64,000 nucleotides of DNA from Rubrimonas cliftonensis (GTDB lineage: Bacteria; Pseudomonadota; Alphaproteobacteria; Rhodobacterales; Rhodobacteraceae), in the NCBI RefSeq assembly GCF_900107585.1, contig NZ_FNQM01000003.1, positions 434,001 through 498,000 of the forward strand, read 5' to 3'. Below are positions 54,816-64,000 of the stretch, one piece after another. The notes under the pieces are model-generated. The model searched no databases, was not told the DNA's origin, and saw nothing but the letters and a program-made list of their open reading frames with translations. Made by a program: the position numbers and the translations under genes. Numbering within the stretch: position 1 is the first letter of the stretch; each line of letters begins with the position of its first letter.

Positions 54816-56169
54816 ACTCATTGGCCGCCGCCGCGTCGAGCTGGCGGCCGGACGAGAACGGCAGGTTGTTGTCGTTGGCGACCATGATGTGCGTCTCGTC
54901 CACGCGCATCACGTCCTCGATGGTGAAGAACGGGAAGGTGAACCTGCCGCCGAGGTCGCGCGCGGCGACGGTCTCGAGGCGGTTCACGCCGTTCGGATCG
55001 GCGATGTCCATCAGATCGATATGCCCGATGCGGCGCACAAAGCCGTCGGCGTCAATGTCGCCGGTGTCGATCAGCACGACGCGCTTGTGCACGGCGGGAT
55101 GAGGAAAGCAGTCCGGGGCGGCATCGCCCGCGCATTTGAGGCTGGGGTCGCCTTCGCCGTTGTCGCGCTCGATAACGAGCGCGCGGCGGTCGTCGATGAA
55201 GTTGAAGTCGCCGATCGCGACCGCGCCTTCTCCGAGCGCGAAGTTGAAGCTCTGGCCAGTCCACGCGCCCGCCTCGGCGTCAAACGCCATCACGCGCAGG
55301 AACTGGCCCTCGGCCTCGCCGTTCTCGGCGAGTATCGGCTTCTCCAGCATCGCCCAGAGGATCGAGCCGGCCGGCTCGGCGCCCAGCGCGTCCCGCGCCG
55401 CGCCGATCACGCCGCCGCGCGGCTGCAGGGCCATGCCCTCGAAGCCGCCCGAGCGGGGCACGCGCCAGTCGGCGCCGGCCGCAGCCGGGACGCGCACCGA
55501 GGGGTGGTCGGGCGAGCGCAGCTCCGCGCCCTCCAGCATGGTCGGAAACAGGCCGGTGACGACGCCCTCAAGCGTCGCGCGGATCAGATACGGACCGAAT
55601 TCCTCGCCGATCCAGATCTCGTCGCCTACGCGCTGGATGCTCTCGAGGTCGAAATCGGCGCCGGTGAGATAGCGCTGCTCCGTCCCCTCATAGGCGATGC
55701 GGAAGGGCACGACGCCGTCGGGGTCGCGCAGGAACACGGTCTCGACGATCTCGACCGTCCCGGCCTCGAAGTCAGGCTTCACACGGCTGAAGAACAGCAT
55801 GGCGTCGGGGCTGTTGGCCTTCGAGCCGAAACCGTTGTCGGTCAGGGCGTAGATCGAACCGTCCTCGGCGGGCGCCATCGCGAAACCGGACATGCCCTGG
55901 AAGGGCTGGCCGATGAAGGGAAGGCGCAGTCCGGTCTCGCGCCGGCCATGCAGGCCGCCGGTGTCGCCCATCGCGCTCATCGGCGCGTCGTTGCGGGCGG
56001 GGCCGGTGAACTTGCCGCTGATCCAGAGGTCGCGCGGCGCGTCGGCGGGGGGCGCGATCAGCGTCAGCGCCGGGATGACTGCGTGGCCGGCGAGCGTGGC
56101 GGGAAAGACGGTCTCCTCTGCAGCCGCCGGCGCGGCGACGAGGGCGAGGACGATCAGGCTGGCGCGCAT
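54775..56169 (-). CDS. Secreted esterase-like activity of phytase family protein
   Basis: A 464-residue exported protein with signal peptide (SLIVLALVAAPAAA|EE) and a single beta-propeller-like domain of the 'esterase-like activity of phytase' type (PF13449): QGMSGFAMAPAEDGSIYALTDNG, FDLESIQRVGDEIWIGEEFGPYL, ALVIERDNGEGD and MVANDNNLPFSSGR are its repeated motifs. Probably a periplasmic or extracellular metal-dependent phosphoesterase; substrate not established for the family. Convergent with the 5TM gene. Confidence 0.88.
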   Translation of the reverse strand: MRASLIVLALVAAPAAAEETVFPATLAGHAVIPALTLIAPPADAPRDLWISGKFTGPARNDAPMSAMGDTGGLHGRRETGLRLPFIGQPFQGMSGFAMAPAEDGSIYALTDNGFGSKANSPDAMLFFSRVKPDFEAGTVEIVETVFLRDPDGVVPFRIAYEGTEQRYLTGADFDLESIQRVGDEIWIGEEFGPYLIRATLEGVVTGLFPTMLEGAELRSPDHPSVRVPAAAGADWRVPRSGGFEGMALQPRGGVIGAARDALGAEPAGSILWAMLEKPILAENGEAEGQFLRVMAFDAEAGAWTGQSFNFALGEGAVAIGDFNFIDDRRALVIERDNGEGDPSLKCAGDAAPDCFPHPAVHKRVVLIDTGDIDADGFVRRIGHIDLMDIADPNGVNRLETVAARDLGGRFTFPFFTIEDVMRVDETHIMVANDNNLPFSSGRQLDAAAANEFILLSVPELLEAR

Positions 56170-56315
56170 GGCGGTTCTCCGGAAGCGTGCGGTGAAGTCC
56201 GATCGATAGCCGCCGACTGCGACGCCGGAACGACGCCGCAGCTACGGTACCGTGACGCTTCGCAGCCACAAACGCCCCGCATGCGCGCGAAATAGCGGCC
56301 ATGCGCAGCGATTCG

Positions 56316-56343
56316 TTGACTCATCAGCAGTTCTTCGTATGTT
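56316..56343 (+). promoter_or_regulatory. Promoter of the DEAD-box helicase gene
   Basis: TTGACT (56316-56321) and TATGTT (56338-56343), 16 bp apart, in a locally AT-rich stretch. Gives a leader of about 70 nt. Confidence 0.5.
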
Positions 56344-56417
56344 TCGCGCAGCAACGCGAGGTGTGCGCGAAAATCTCTCGCGACCGTTATCCGCTCTGAA
56401 AGGCAGCCGTATCACGC

Positions 56418-57962
56418 ATGACTTTTGAGGAACTCAACCTCGACCCCAACGTTCTGAAGGCGGTTCGGGAGGCGGGCTACACGCAGCCCACCCCGATCCA
56501 GTCCCAGGCGATCCCCCACGCGCTGACGGCGCGGGACGTGCTCGGCATCGCGCAGACCGGCACGGGCAAGACCGCCGCCTTCACCATGCCGATGATCACG
56601 CTGCTCAACAAGGGCCGGGCGCGCGCGCGCATGCCGCGCTCGCTGATCCTGTGCCCGACGCGCGAGCTGGCGGCGCAGGTGGCCGAGAACTTCGACACCT
56701 ACGGCAAATACTGCAAGCTTTCCAAGGCCCTGCTCATCGGCGGCGTATCGTTCGGCGATCAGGACCGCCTGATCGACCGCGGCGTGGACGTGCTTATCGC
56801 GACGCCCGGCCGCCTGCTCGACCATTTCGAGCGCGGCAAGCTGATGCTCACGGGCATCGAGGTGATGGTGGTCGATGAGGCCGACCGGATGCTCGACATG
56901 GGCTTCATTCCCGACATCGAGCGCATCTTCAAGCTGACGCCCTTCACTCGCCAGACGCTGTTTTTCTCAGCGACGATGCCGCCCGAGATCACGCGCCTGA
57001 CGGAGGAGTTCCTCTCCAATCCGGTTCGCGTCGAGGTGGCGCCGGCCTCCTCGACCGCCGAGAACGTCACCCAGCGTCTGTGTCGACTGCATCCCTCCAA
57101 GAAGGAGAATGCGGACCGGGAGAAGCGCGACCTGCTGGTGTCGCTGCTGCGCGACCAGGGCGACGCGCTGAAAAACGCGATCATCTTCTGCAACCGCAAG
57201 CGCGACATCGGGGCGGTCCACAAGAGCCTCGACCGCGCGGGCTTCGCGGTCGGCGCGCTGCACGGCGATCTCGACCAGTCGGTGCGCACGGCGACGCTCG
57301 ACGGTTTCCGCGACGGCTCGGTGCGGCTGCTGGTGGCGTCGGACGTGGCGGCGCGCGGGCTCGACATCCCGTCGGTCAGCCATGTGATCAACTTCGACGT
57401 GCCGATCCATTCCGAGGACTATGTTCACCGCATCGGCCGCACGGGCCGCGCCGGGCGCAGCGGGCTCGCCCTGACCATCGTGCTCCCGCACGAGGAGAAG
57501 CACGTCGACAAGATCGAGAAGCTGATCGAGAAGACGCTCGAGAGCATCGACCCGCCGGGCGGCGACGCGCCGCGCCCCGCCCGCGCCCCCTCGGCGGACC
57601 CGACGCCCGAGGCCGAGCCGAGCGCGGAGCGCAGCAGGCCGCGCCGTTCGCGCAGGGCGGCGGACGTCAAGGCCCCCGCCACGATCGAGGCGGAGGCTGA
57701 AGCGCCCGCCGCCGCCGAGCCCGAAGCGGCGCAGGTCGCGCGGGCCGCGCCGACGCCAGAGCCGCAGCGCCATGTCGAGCCGCGCCGCAACGATGGGCGT
57801 CGCGGGCGCGGTGACGGTCGTCGGGATCGCGCGGATCGCGGCGAGCCCGTGATCGGCTTCGGCGACCACCCGCCCGCCTTCGTGATGCGCCCGGTCGTGC
57901 TGCCCAAGGCGACCCGATCAGCGGCGGTGAGCGAGAGCGAAGAGGCCGACGAAGCCGCGTAA
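56418..57962 (+). CDS. DEAD-box RNA helicase, RhlE type
   Basis: ATP-dependent RNA helicase of 514 residues. Q motif (FEELNLDPNVLKAVREAGYTQPTPIQ split over residues 3-28), Walker A AQTGTGKT near 45-52, PTRELA, the DEAD box VVDEADRMLD near 150, SAT, and the second-domain motifs ARGLDIP and HRIGRTGRAGRSG are all present. The C-terminal ~140 residues are low complexity: acidic/Pro-rich, then Arg/Gly/Asp-rich (RRGRGDGRRDRADRG), as in RNA-binding tails of RhlE. Likely role: ribosome assembly or RNA decay, often cold-induced. Confidence 0.94.
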   Translation: MTFEELNLDPNVLKAVREAGYTQPTPIQSQAIPHALTARDVLGIAQTGTGKTAAFTMPMITLLNKGRARARMPRSLILCPTRELAAQVAENFDTYGKYCKLSKALLIGGVSFGDQDRLIDRGVDVLIATPGRLLDHFERGKLMLTGIEVMVVDEADRMLDMGFIPDIERIFKLTPFTRQTLFFSATMPPEITRLTEEFLSNPVRVEVAPASSTAENVTQRLCRLHPSKKENADREKRDLLVSLLRDQGDALKNAIIFCNRKRDIGAVHKSLDRAGFAVGALHGDLDQSVRTATLDGFRDGSVRLLVASDVAARGLDIPSVSHVINFDVPIHSEDYVHRIGRTGRAGRSGLALTIVLPHEEKHVDKIEKLIEKTLESIDPPGGDAPRPARAPSADPTPEAEPSAERSRPRRSRRAADVKAPATIEAEAEAPAAAEPEAAQVARAAPTPEPQRHVEPRRNDGRRGRGDGRRDRADRGEPVIGFGDHPPAFVMRPVVLPKATRSAAVSESEEADEAA

Positions 57963-58015
57963 GCCGGAGACGGCGGGCGCCCAGGCCCGCGCGGCGCTGC
58001 GGGAGAGACGAAAAC

Positions 58016-58053
58016 GGAAAAGAGCCCGGAACTCAGGTTCCGGGCTCTTTTCC
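58016..58053. terminator. Bidirectional intrinsic terminator
   Basis: A perfect 17-bp inverted repeat, GGAAAAGAGCCCGGAAC (58016-58032) and its complement (58037-58053) with loop TCAG. The A/T ends give a U-rich 3' end on both strands. It serves the convergent helicase and RNase J genes. Confidence 0.9.
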
Positions 58054-58084
58054 ATTGGGAGCGGAGACGCCGCGGCGGCGCGCC

Positions 58085-59764
58085 TCAGTCCTCCTCCTCG
58101 TCCTCCAGCCGCGTCACGATCACCGTCGTCACCGGCTTCTTGCCCCAGGCGTCCATGCAGACCTTGCGCGCGGCGCGGGCGGCGACGTCCTCCAGCCCGC
58201 TGTCGGAACGTTTCTCCTTGCGGGAGGCGCGCTCGATGGCGGCGTCCACGGCGTCAGCGATGCGATCGGCCAGCGTGGTCGCGCCGCCCTTCGGCGCGCC
58301 GACCAGACGCACTTCGGGGTCGGCGATCAGCTCGCCGTCCTCATCCACCACCAGCGCCACGACGGCATGGCCCTGCCGGGCAAGGCGCAGCCGGTCGCGG
58401 ATCACGCCGTCGAATGCCCCGACGAAGGCCTCGCCGTCTAGATAGACGCGGCCGGTCGGCACCTCGTCCACGATCTCGGGGTCGTTGCCGTCGAGGGCGA
58501 CGAGCGATCCGTTGGGCGCCACCAGCGCCGTCGCCGCGCCCCACTGCTTCGCGCTGCGGGCGTGCTCGACAAGGTGGCGGTGCTCGCCATGCATCGGCAG
58601 CGCGATCTGCGGCTTCACGACCTCGTAGAGCGCCTTGAGCTCGTCGCGGTAGGCGTGGCCGGAGACGTGGAGCTTCGCCATGTCCGCATCGACCACGCGC
58701 ACCCCACGCTCGCTTAGGCGGTTGTAGAGCTTGTGGATCTCGGCCTCGTTGCCCGGAATGGTGCGCGAGGAGAAGAGAACCGTGTCTCCCGCTTCGAGCG
58801 AGACAGTCGGGTGCGAGCCGGCCGCGATGCGCGCCAGCGCCGCCCTGCCTTCGCCCTGGCTGCCGGTGACGAGGTAGAACAGGTGGCGCGCGGGGATGTC
58901 CTTGGCGCGGTCGTCGGTGACGGTCTCGGGGAAGTCGGTCAGCAGCCCCGTCTCCTGCGCCGCGCCGATCATCCGCTGCATGGCGCGGCCGGCGATGACG
59001 ATCGAGCGGTCATTGGCCGCCGCCGCCTCGGCCAGCGTCTTCAGCCGCACGACGTTGGAGGCGAAGCTGGTGGCGGCGACCGCCCCCTCGCACTCGGAGA
59101 TGACGCGCTCCAGATGCGGCCGCAGCGCGCCCTCCGAACCGGTCGAGCCCGGATTGAACACGTTGGTGCTGTCGCAGGTCATCGCCAGCACGCCCTCGCG
59201 CCCCAGCTTCTCGAAGGGTTCGAGACTGGCCGGCGCGCCGATGACCGGGTCGGCGTCGAGCTTGAAGTCGCCGGTGTGCACGATCAGCCCGGACGGCGTG
59301 CGGATCGCAAGCGCGGCGGGGTCGAGCGTGGAGTGGGTGACGCGGATGAACTCCACGCTGAACGGGCCGGCCTGCACCGGCGTCTCCCACTCGCAGAGCT
59401 TGACGTGCTTGGGCGAGCGGCCCTCGTCCACCATCTTGCGCCGCGCGATCTCGGCGGTGAAGCGGGTGGCGTAGACCGGCGCCTTGAGACGATCCCAGAG
59501 CCTGCCGATGGCGCCGACATGGTCCTCATGGGCGTGGGTGATGAAGATGCCGTCCAGCCGGTCCGCCATGTCGGCGATGTAGCCGACGTCCGGCACCATC
59601 AGCTCGACGCCGGGGCTCGTCGCCATGTCGCCGAAGCCGATGCCGCAGTCGACCATGATCCAGCGACGGTCCTTCGCCGGGCCATGGCCGTACAAGTACA
59701 TGTTCATGCCAATCTCGCCCGCGCCGCCGAGCGGCGCGTAGACGAGTCGGGAAGCATCCGCCAT
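58085..59764 (-). CDS. rnj: Ribonuclease J
   Basis: Metallo-beta-lactamase-fold RNase with endo- and 5'-3' exonuclease activity, 559 residues. Zinc ligands in ITHAHEDHVGAIG near residues 75-88 and in VTHSTLDPAALAI and VHTGDFKLD; the beta-CASP insertion includes SGHAYRDELK and MHGEHRHLVEHA. C-terminal dimerisation domain present. Starts 3 bp after coaX ends, in the conserved nuoN-birA-coaX-rnj order. Confidence 0.96.
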   Translation of the reverse strand: MADASRLVYAPLGGAGEIGMNMYLYGHGPAKDRRWIMVDCGIGFGDMATSPGVELMVPDVGYIADMADRLDGIFITHAHEDHVGAIGRLWDRLKAPVYATRFTAEIARRKMVDEGRSPKHVKLCEWETPVQAGPFSVEFIRVTHSTLDPAALAIRTPSGLIVHTGDFKLDADPVIGAPASLEPFEKLGREGVLAMTCDSTNVFNPGSTGSEGALRPHLERVISECEGAVAATSFASNVVRLKTLAEAAAANDRSIVIAGRAMQRMIGAAQETGLLTDFPETVTDDRAKDIPARHLFYLVTGSQGEGRAALARIAAGSHPTVSLEAGDTVLFSSRTIPGNEAEIHKLYNRLSERGVRVVDADMAKLHVSGHAYRDELKALYEVVKPQIALPMHGEHRHLVEHARSAKQWGAATALVAPNGSLVALDGNDPEIVDEVPTGRVYLDGEAFVGAFDGVIRDRLRLARQGHAVVALVVDEDGELIADPEVRLVGAPKGGATTLADRIADAVDAAIERASRKEKRSDSGLEDVAARAARKVCMDAWGKKPVTTVIVTRLEDEEED

Positions 59765-59767
59765 CCG

Positions 59768-60544
59768 TTATCCTTTCGCGGCGTTGAACCTGTGGATTTC
59801 CACAAGCCCCCGCATCGTGAGGTCGGGGTCGACACGCCTGATCGTGTCGGTGCTCTTGGCGAACAACGCCGAGAGGCCCCCGGTTGCTATGACGTCGTGG
59901 CTCACGCCGCGCTCCTGCGCGATGCGGGCGCAGACGCCCTCGATGAGGCTGACATAGCCCCAGTATGCGCCGGAGCGCATGCAGCTCAGCGTGTCGCGGC
60001 CGACCACCGTCTCGGGGCGCGCGACGTCGATGTTGGGCAGCCGGGCGGCCGCACGGTGCAGCGCCTCGAGGCTGAGATTGACGCCGGGCGCGATGACGCC
60101 GCCGACATAGGCGCCGTCCTCCGCCACCACGTCGAAAGTCGTCGCCGTCCCGAAATCCACGACGATCAGGTTCGGGCCGTAGGCGGTGTAGGCGCCGACG
60201 GTGTTCACGATGCGGTCGGCGCCGACCTCATGGGGCGCATCGACCCGCACCTCGACCGGCAGCCGCGTCTCGGACCCGCTGACAAAGAGCGGCGTGCAGC
60301 TGAAGTAGGTCTCGCACAGCTTCTTGATGTTGAAGACCGTCTTGGGCGCGACCGAGCCGCAGATCGCCGAGCGCACGGCGCGAACGCCGATGTTCTGGAA
60401 GTCCATCAGCTGCCGCAGCCAGACGAAGTACTCGTCCGCCGTGCGGCCGGCGTCGGTCTTGCAGCGCCATTCCGCGACAAAGGCCTCGCCGTCGTGCAGC
60501 GCGAAGACCGTGTTGGTGTTGCCGACGTCGATGGCGAGCAGCAT
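59768..60544 (-). CDS. coaX: Type III pantothenate kinase
   Basis: First enzyme of coenzyme A synthesis, ATP- and monovalent-cation-dependent, not inhibited by CoA. 258 residues: ASKHA-fold start MLLAIDVGNTNTVFAL (DxGNT phosphate loop), the pantothenate-binding GADRIVNTVGAY and LIVVDFGTATTFDVV. Located 18 bp after birA, 3 bp before rnj. Confidence 0.96.
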   Translation of the reverse strand: MLLAIDVGNTNTVFALHDGEAFVAEWRCKTDAGRTADEYFVWLRQLMDFQNIGVRAVRSAICGSVAPKTVFNIKKLCETYFSCTPLFVSGSETRLPVEVRVDAPHEVGADRIVNTVGAYTAYGPNLIVVDFGTATTFDVVAEDGAYVGGVIAPGVNLSLEALHRAAARLPNIDVARPETVVGRDTLSCMRSGAYWGYVSLIEGVCARIAQERGVSHDVIATGGLSALFAKSTDTIRRVDPDLTMRGLVEIHRFNAAKG

Positions 60545-60562
60545 GGCGTTTGCCTAGACCTC

Positions 60563-61279
60563 TCAGGCGAAGAAGACATCCGCCGCCGCTATGCGCCGCC
60601 GGGCGCCGGAGCAGGTCAGGACGAGCGCGCCGGTCGCGTCGATGTCGGTGAAGACGCCCTCCACCGTCTCGCGCGGCAGTCGCGCCGTCACCTTCTCGCC
60701 CAGCCGCGCCGCGCGCGCAAGCCACGCCGCCCTGAGCGGCGCGAAGCCGTCCGCCTCCAGCCGCGCCGTCCAGCCCGCAAGGGCGGCGGCCAGGTGGGCG
60801 AGCGCGGTCTCGGGGTCGGGGGCGGCGCCGGTCTCGGCGGCGACGCTGGTCGGCGGCCACGCCCCTGGCTCCTGCGGCGGGGCGTGGGCGAGGTTCACGC
60901 CGACGCCGACCGCGAGCCAGTCGAGCCGCCCCCCGCCCCCGGCGCTCTCCAGCAGCACGCCGGCGGCCTTGCGGCCGTTCAGCAGCGGATCGTTCGGCCA
61001 TTTCAGCGCGACGTCGGCCTGCGGCGCCACCGCGTCGAAGACGTCCGCCACGGCGAGGCAGGCGGCGAAGGACATCAGCGCCGCCTCAGCCGGCGGCCAC
61101 TCAGGCCGCATCAGCAGGGTTGCGCTGAGGTTGCCGGGCGGCGTCGCCCAAGCCCGCCCCCGTCGCCCCCGCCCCGCCGTCTGCCGGCGGGCCATGATCC
61201 ATAGCGGCGCCGCCGCTCCTGACGCGGCCAGGCGCGCGGCCTCCGCGTTCGTGCTGTCGGTCTCGTCGAGCGCGATCAC
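60563..61279 (-). CDS. birA: Biotin--[acetyl-CoA-carboxylase] ligase
   Basis: Attaches biotin to carboxylases. Catalytic domain with RQTAGRGRRGRAW (biotinyl-AMP loop), KWPNDPLLNGRKAAGVLLE and GVGVNLAHAP; C-terminal SH3-like domain follows. No N-terminal DNA-binding domain, so no repressor function. No ATG is available at the expected place. GTG 61279 gives a 238-residue protein that starts right at the conserved IALDETDSTNAEA; homologues usually have ~8-15 residues before it. An in-frame CTG at 61357, overlapping the nuoN stop as CTGA, would supply these. I give the conservative start. Confidence 0.88.
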   Translation of the reverse strand: MIALDETDSTNAEAARLAASGAAAPLWIMARRQTAGRGRRGRAWATPPGNLSATLLMRPEWPPAEAALMSFAACLAVADVFDAVAPQADVALKWPNDPLLNGRKAAGVLLESAGGGGRLDWLAVGVGVNLAHAPPQEPGAWPPTSVAAETGAAPDPETALAHLAAALAGWTARLEADGFAPLRAAWLARAARLGEKVTARLPRETVEGVFTDIDATGALVLTCSGARRRIAAADVFFA

Positions 61280-61353
61280 GCGTACGCCGGCCAGCCAGCC
61301 GGGATGGGCGCGCGCCGCCGTCCCCGCACTCGGCCCCGTCTCGCCGGGCGCGC

Positions 61354-62802
61354 TCAGCGCAGCAACGCCTGCGCCGCGGCGTCGCCGGCGAGGGTCAGGC
61401 CGAAGCCGTCGAGAAACGGCAGCCAGCCGACGGAGATCAGCACCGCGGACACGGCGAGCGCCGCGCCGTTCATCAGCGGCATGGCGCCGTCGAGCGGCTC
61501 GCCTTCGGCGTCGACATACATGATCTTGACGATGCGCAGGTAGTAAAAGGCGCCGATGACGCTCGCAATCGCACCCGCGACCGCCAGCGGCGCCAGCCCG
61601 GCCTCGACGGCGGCGACGAACACGAAATATTTCGCGAAGAACCCGCCGAGCGGCGGAATGCCCGCAAGGCTGAACATCAGCGCGCCAAGCGCCAGCGCCT
61701 GCCCCGGCGCGCGGGACGCCAGACCCGCAAGATCCTCGATCTGGAGAACCGGGCGACCGTCGCGCTCCATGGTCATCAGGAAGGCGAAGACGCCGACGTT
61801 CATCACCACATAGATCGCCAGATACACCAGCAGCGCCGACGCCCCCGCCTCGGTCCCGGCGGCCAACCCGACCAGCGCGAAGCCCATGTGGCCGATCGAC
61901 GAATAAGCCATCAGCCGCTTGAGGTTGCTCTGGCCGATGGCGGCGACCGACCCCCAGAACATCGACATCAGCGCCACGAACACGATGATCTGGCGCCACT
62001 GGTCCGCCGCGTCGCCGAAGGCGTCGTAGAGCACGCGCGCGAACAGAACCCCGGCGGCGACCTTCGGCGCCGTGGCGAAGAAGGCCGTCACCGGGGTCGG
62101 CGCGCCTTCGTAGACGTCGGGCGTCCACATGTGGAACGGGGCGGCCGACACCTTGAAGGCGAGGCCGGCGCAGAGGAACACCAGCCCGAACAGCAGCCCG
62201 AGCCCCACGCCCTCGGCCGTGACGACCTGCGCGATGGCGGCGAAATTCGTCGAGCCGGTGTAGCCGTAGATAAGCGAGCAGCCGTAGAGCAGCAGGCCGG
62301 AGGAGAGCGCGCCGAGCACGAAGTATTTCAGGCCGGCCTCGGTGGACCGCGCGCCGTCGCGGCGCAGCGCGGCGACGACATAGAGCGCCAGCGACTGCAG
62401 CTCCAGCCCCATGTAGAGGGTCATCAGGTCGCCTGCCGACACCATCACCAGCATCCCGAGCGTCGCCAGCCCGATGAGCACCGGATATTCGAAGCGCAGC
62501 AGGCCGCGCCGCTGCATGTAGTCGCGCGAGAGGATCAGCATGATGCCCGCAGACAGCAGGATCAGCGCCTTGGCGAAGCGCGAGAAGCCGTCGACCACGA
62601 AAGCCCCGCCGAAGGCCGAGCGCGCGTCGGCGACGCCCAGCGCGGCGTTGAGCCCCAGCGCGACGAGCAGGGCCGCCATGATGGTCGTGATCTGCCCGGC
62701 GCGAGCGTCCTCGCCGCCATAGGCGCCGAACATCAGCAGCGCCATGGACGCCGCGGCGAGCAGGATTTCGGGCAGCGCGAGCGCGAGATCGGCGGAGATC
62801 AT
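61354..62802 (-). CDS. nuoN: NADH-quinone oxidoreductase subunit N
   Basis: Antiporter-like membrane subunit of respiratory complex I, 482 residues, about 14 helices. The conserved proton-channel lysines and the family motifs are visible: MLVMVSAGDLMTLYMGLELQ, FKVSAAPFHMWTPDVYEGAP, KRLMAYSSIGHMGFALVG and LAGIPPLGGFFAKYFVF. Last gene of the nuo operon, 43 bp downstream of nuoM; it is followed without a terminator by birA-coaX-rnj. Confidence 0.97.
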   Translation of the reverse strand: MISADLALALPEILLAAASMALLMFGAYGGEDARAGQITTIMAALLVALGLNAALGVADARSAFGGAFVVDGFSRFAKALILLSAGIMLILSRDYMQRRGLLRFEYPVLIGLATLGMLVMVSAGDLMTLYMGLELQSLALYVVAALRRDGARSTEAGLKYFVLGALSSGLLLYGCSLIYGYTGSTNFAAIAQVVTAEGVGLGLLFGLVFLCAGLAFKVSAAPFHMWTPDVYEGAPTPVTAFFATAPKVAAGVLFARVLYDAFGDAADQWRQIIVFVALMSMFWGSVAAIGQSNLKRLMAYSSIGHMGFALVGLAAGTEAGASALLVYLAIYVVMNVGVFAFLMTMERDGRPVLQIEDLAGLASRAPGQALALGALMFSLAGIPPLGGFFAKYFVFVAAVEAGLAPLAVAGAIASVIGAFYYLRIVKIMYVDAEGEPLDGAMPLMNGAALAVSAVLISVGWLPFLDGFGLTLAGDAAAQALLR

Positions 62803-62845
62803 CGGGCGTATCCCTTGTTTTCGGTCGTCATCTGGGCCGCCTCGG

Positions 62846-64000
62846 TCACTTCAGGGCCACGTCCGCGAGCGCCTGGAAGGCGGCCACGCGCGTCTGCACC
62901 TCGTCCACCAGCGCCGACACCGCCGGCGAGAACATGTCGATCGCAAGGCTCGGATAGACGCCGAGCACCACAGTGCCGACGACCAGCGGCGCGAAGATCA
63001 GGGCCTCGCGGCGCGAAAGGTCGGTGATCCCCTGCAGTTCCTCGCGCACCATCTGGCCGAACACCACCCGCTTGAAGAGCCACAGCGCATAGCCCGCCGA
63101 GAGGATAACGCCGGTCGCGCCGACGAAAGCCGCCCAGGTGTTGACCTGGAACGTCCCCATCAGCGTCAGGAACTCGCCCACGAAGCCCGACGTCCCCGGC
63201 AGGCCGACGTTGCCCATCGTGAACAGCAGGAACACCGAGGCGTAGAGCGGCATGCGCGTCACCAGCCCGCCATAGGCGCTGATCTCGCGGGTGTGCATCC
63301 GGTCGTAGATCACGCCGACGCAGAGAAAGAGCGCGCCCGAGATGAAGCCGTGGCTGATCATCTGGAACACCGCGCCGTCGACGCCCTGCTGGTTCGCCGA
63401 GAAGATGCCCATGGTCACGAAACCCATGTGCGCGACGGACGAGTAGGCGATCAGCTTCTTGATGTCCTCCTGCATCAGCGCCACCAGTGACGTGTAGACG
63501 ATGGCGATGACGCTGAGGGTCAGGACGAAGGTCGTCATCAGCTCCGACGCGACCGGGAACATCGGCAGCGAGAAGCGCAGGAAGCCGTAGCCGCCCATCT
63601 TCAGCAGGATCGCCGCCAGCACGACCGAGCCGGCGGTCGGCGCCTGCACATGGGCGTCGGGCAGCCAGGTGTGGACCGGCCACATCGGCATCTTCACCGC
63701 GAAGGAGGCGAAGAAGGCCAGCCAGAGCAGGGTCTGGAAGCCGCCGGCGATCTCGAAGCCGAGCAGGCTCAGCGGCGTCGCCGCGAACTCGTGGCGCAGC
63801 AGTTCGGGAATGCTCGTCGTGCCGGCGTCCCAGAACATCGCGATCATCGCGATCAGCATCAGCAGGGAGCCGAGCAGCGTGTAGAGGAAGAACTTGAAGG
63901 CGGCGTAGACCCGCTCCTTGCCACCCCAGACGCCGATGATGAGAAACATCGGGATCAGCCCGCCCTCGAAGAACAGATACCACAGGATCATGTCCAGCGA
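62846..64000 (-). CDS. nuoM: NADH-quinone oxidoreductase subunit M (5' end outside window)
   Basis: Antiporter-like subunit of complex I. The visible 384 residues correspond to the C-terminal three-quarters: [54 protein letters not shown] and [15 protein letters not shown]. The frame is open at base 64000, so the start and about 110-120 residues lie beyond the window. Upstream of nuoN in the standard order. Confidence 0.96.
   Translation of the reverse strand, partial: SLDMILWYLFFEGGLIPMFLIIGVWGGKERVYAAFKFFLYTLLGSLLMLIAMIAMFWDAGTTSIPELLRHEFAATPLSLLGFEIAGGFQTLLWLAFFASFAVKMPMWPVHTWLPDAHVQAPTAGSVVLAAILLKMGGYGFLRFSLPMFPVASELMTTFVLTLSVIAIVYTSLVALMQEDIKKLIAYSSVAHMGFVTMGIFSANQQGVDGAVFQMISHGFISGALFLCVGVIYDRMHTREISAYGGLVTRMPLYASVFLLFTMGNVGLPGTSGFVGEFLTLMGTFQVNTWAAFVGATGVILSAGYALWLFKRVVFGQMVREELQGITDLSRREALIFAPLVVGTVVLGVYPSLAIDMFSPAVSALVDEVQTRVAAFQALADVALK

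Noticed and set aside
61280-62128. birA fused to an N-terminal extension through the nuoN gene
   Set aside because: The extra frame overlaps nuoN completely and has low-complexity Arg/Ala/Gly composition.

Overview
The window is about 70% G+C, densely packed and dominated by housekeeping genes. It looks like chromosomal DNA of an alphaproteobacterium of Rhodobacterales type. Supporting this are an IalB-family protein, a DUF2125 protein, the gene orders rplU-rpmA-GNAT-obgE-proB-proA and nuoM-nuoN-birA-coaX-RNase J, and a tRNA-His that lacks the usual extra 5' G (a hallmark of one alphaproteobacterial clade). I see no insertion sequence, prophage, CRISPR array or rRNA. The order-level placement is inference from gene content.

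Layout. 1-5779: metallopeptidase (cut by the window edge), DUF2189 membrane protein, fumarase C, racemase-like protein, DUF2125 protein, ChaC-type gamma-glutamylcyclotransferase. 5825-5901: tRNA-His. 6032-13908: the most unusual block, a TPR/outer-membrane-barrel protein resembling surface lipoprotein assembly modifiers (Slam, type XI secretion), a very long exported FecR-domain protein with a proline-rich stalk and a TbpB-like C-terminus, a CHASE2 adenylate cyclase overlapping it by four bases, then a Crp/Fnr regulator preceded by a CRP-like palindrome. 13929-20385: quinone oxidoreductase, Tat-exported cyclase-family protein, TerB-like protein, muramidase, pheT. 20664-25375: ribosomal proteins L21 and L27, acetyltransferase, Obg, proline biosynthesis. 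25449-27947: a divergent peptidoglycan pair (MepK-like and L,D-transpeptidase). 28029-30667: lpxD, acyl carrier protein and ketoacyl synthase, probably lipid A or specialised fatty acid chemistry.

30687-41030: IalB, two tandem candidate small RNAs, HerA-like ATPase, glutamine-amidotransferase-fold hydrolase, 2Fe-2S ferredoxin, MATE and MFS transporters, a copper-handling pair (DUF2946 plus a DUF1775-PCuAC fusion), ribosomal protein S4 and MgtE. 41739-50530: a single-module highly reducing type I polyketide synthase (KS-AT-DH-ER-KR-ACP, no thioesterase) overlapping an alpha-oxoamine synthase, which suggests release of the chain by decarboxylative condensation with an amino acid. 51137-53963: lutABC lactate oxidation. 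54051-57962: a five-helix sensor-type membrane protein whose ribosome-binding site lies in a hairpin, a phytase-like esterase and a DEAD-box helicase. 58085-64000: RNase J, pantothenate kinase, biotin ligase and two complex I subunits; the last gene runs off the window.

The best candidates for something undescribed are the secretion/FecR/CHASE2-cyclase/Crp block, which could be an envelope-sensing cAMP circuit tied to export of a surface protein, the PKS-oxoamine synthase pair, and the two tandem small RNAs upstream of the IalB gene. All functional statements come from reading the sequence and from family knowledge; no database search was run.
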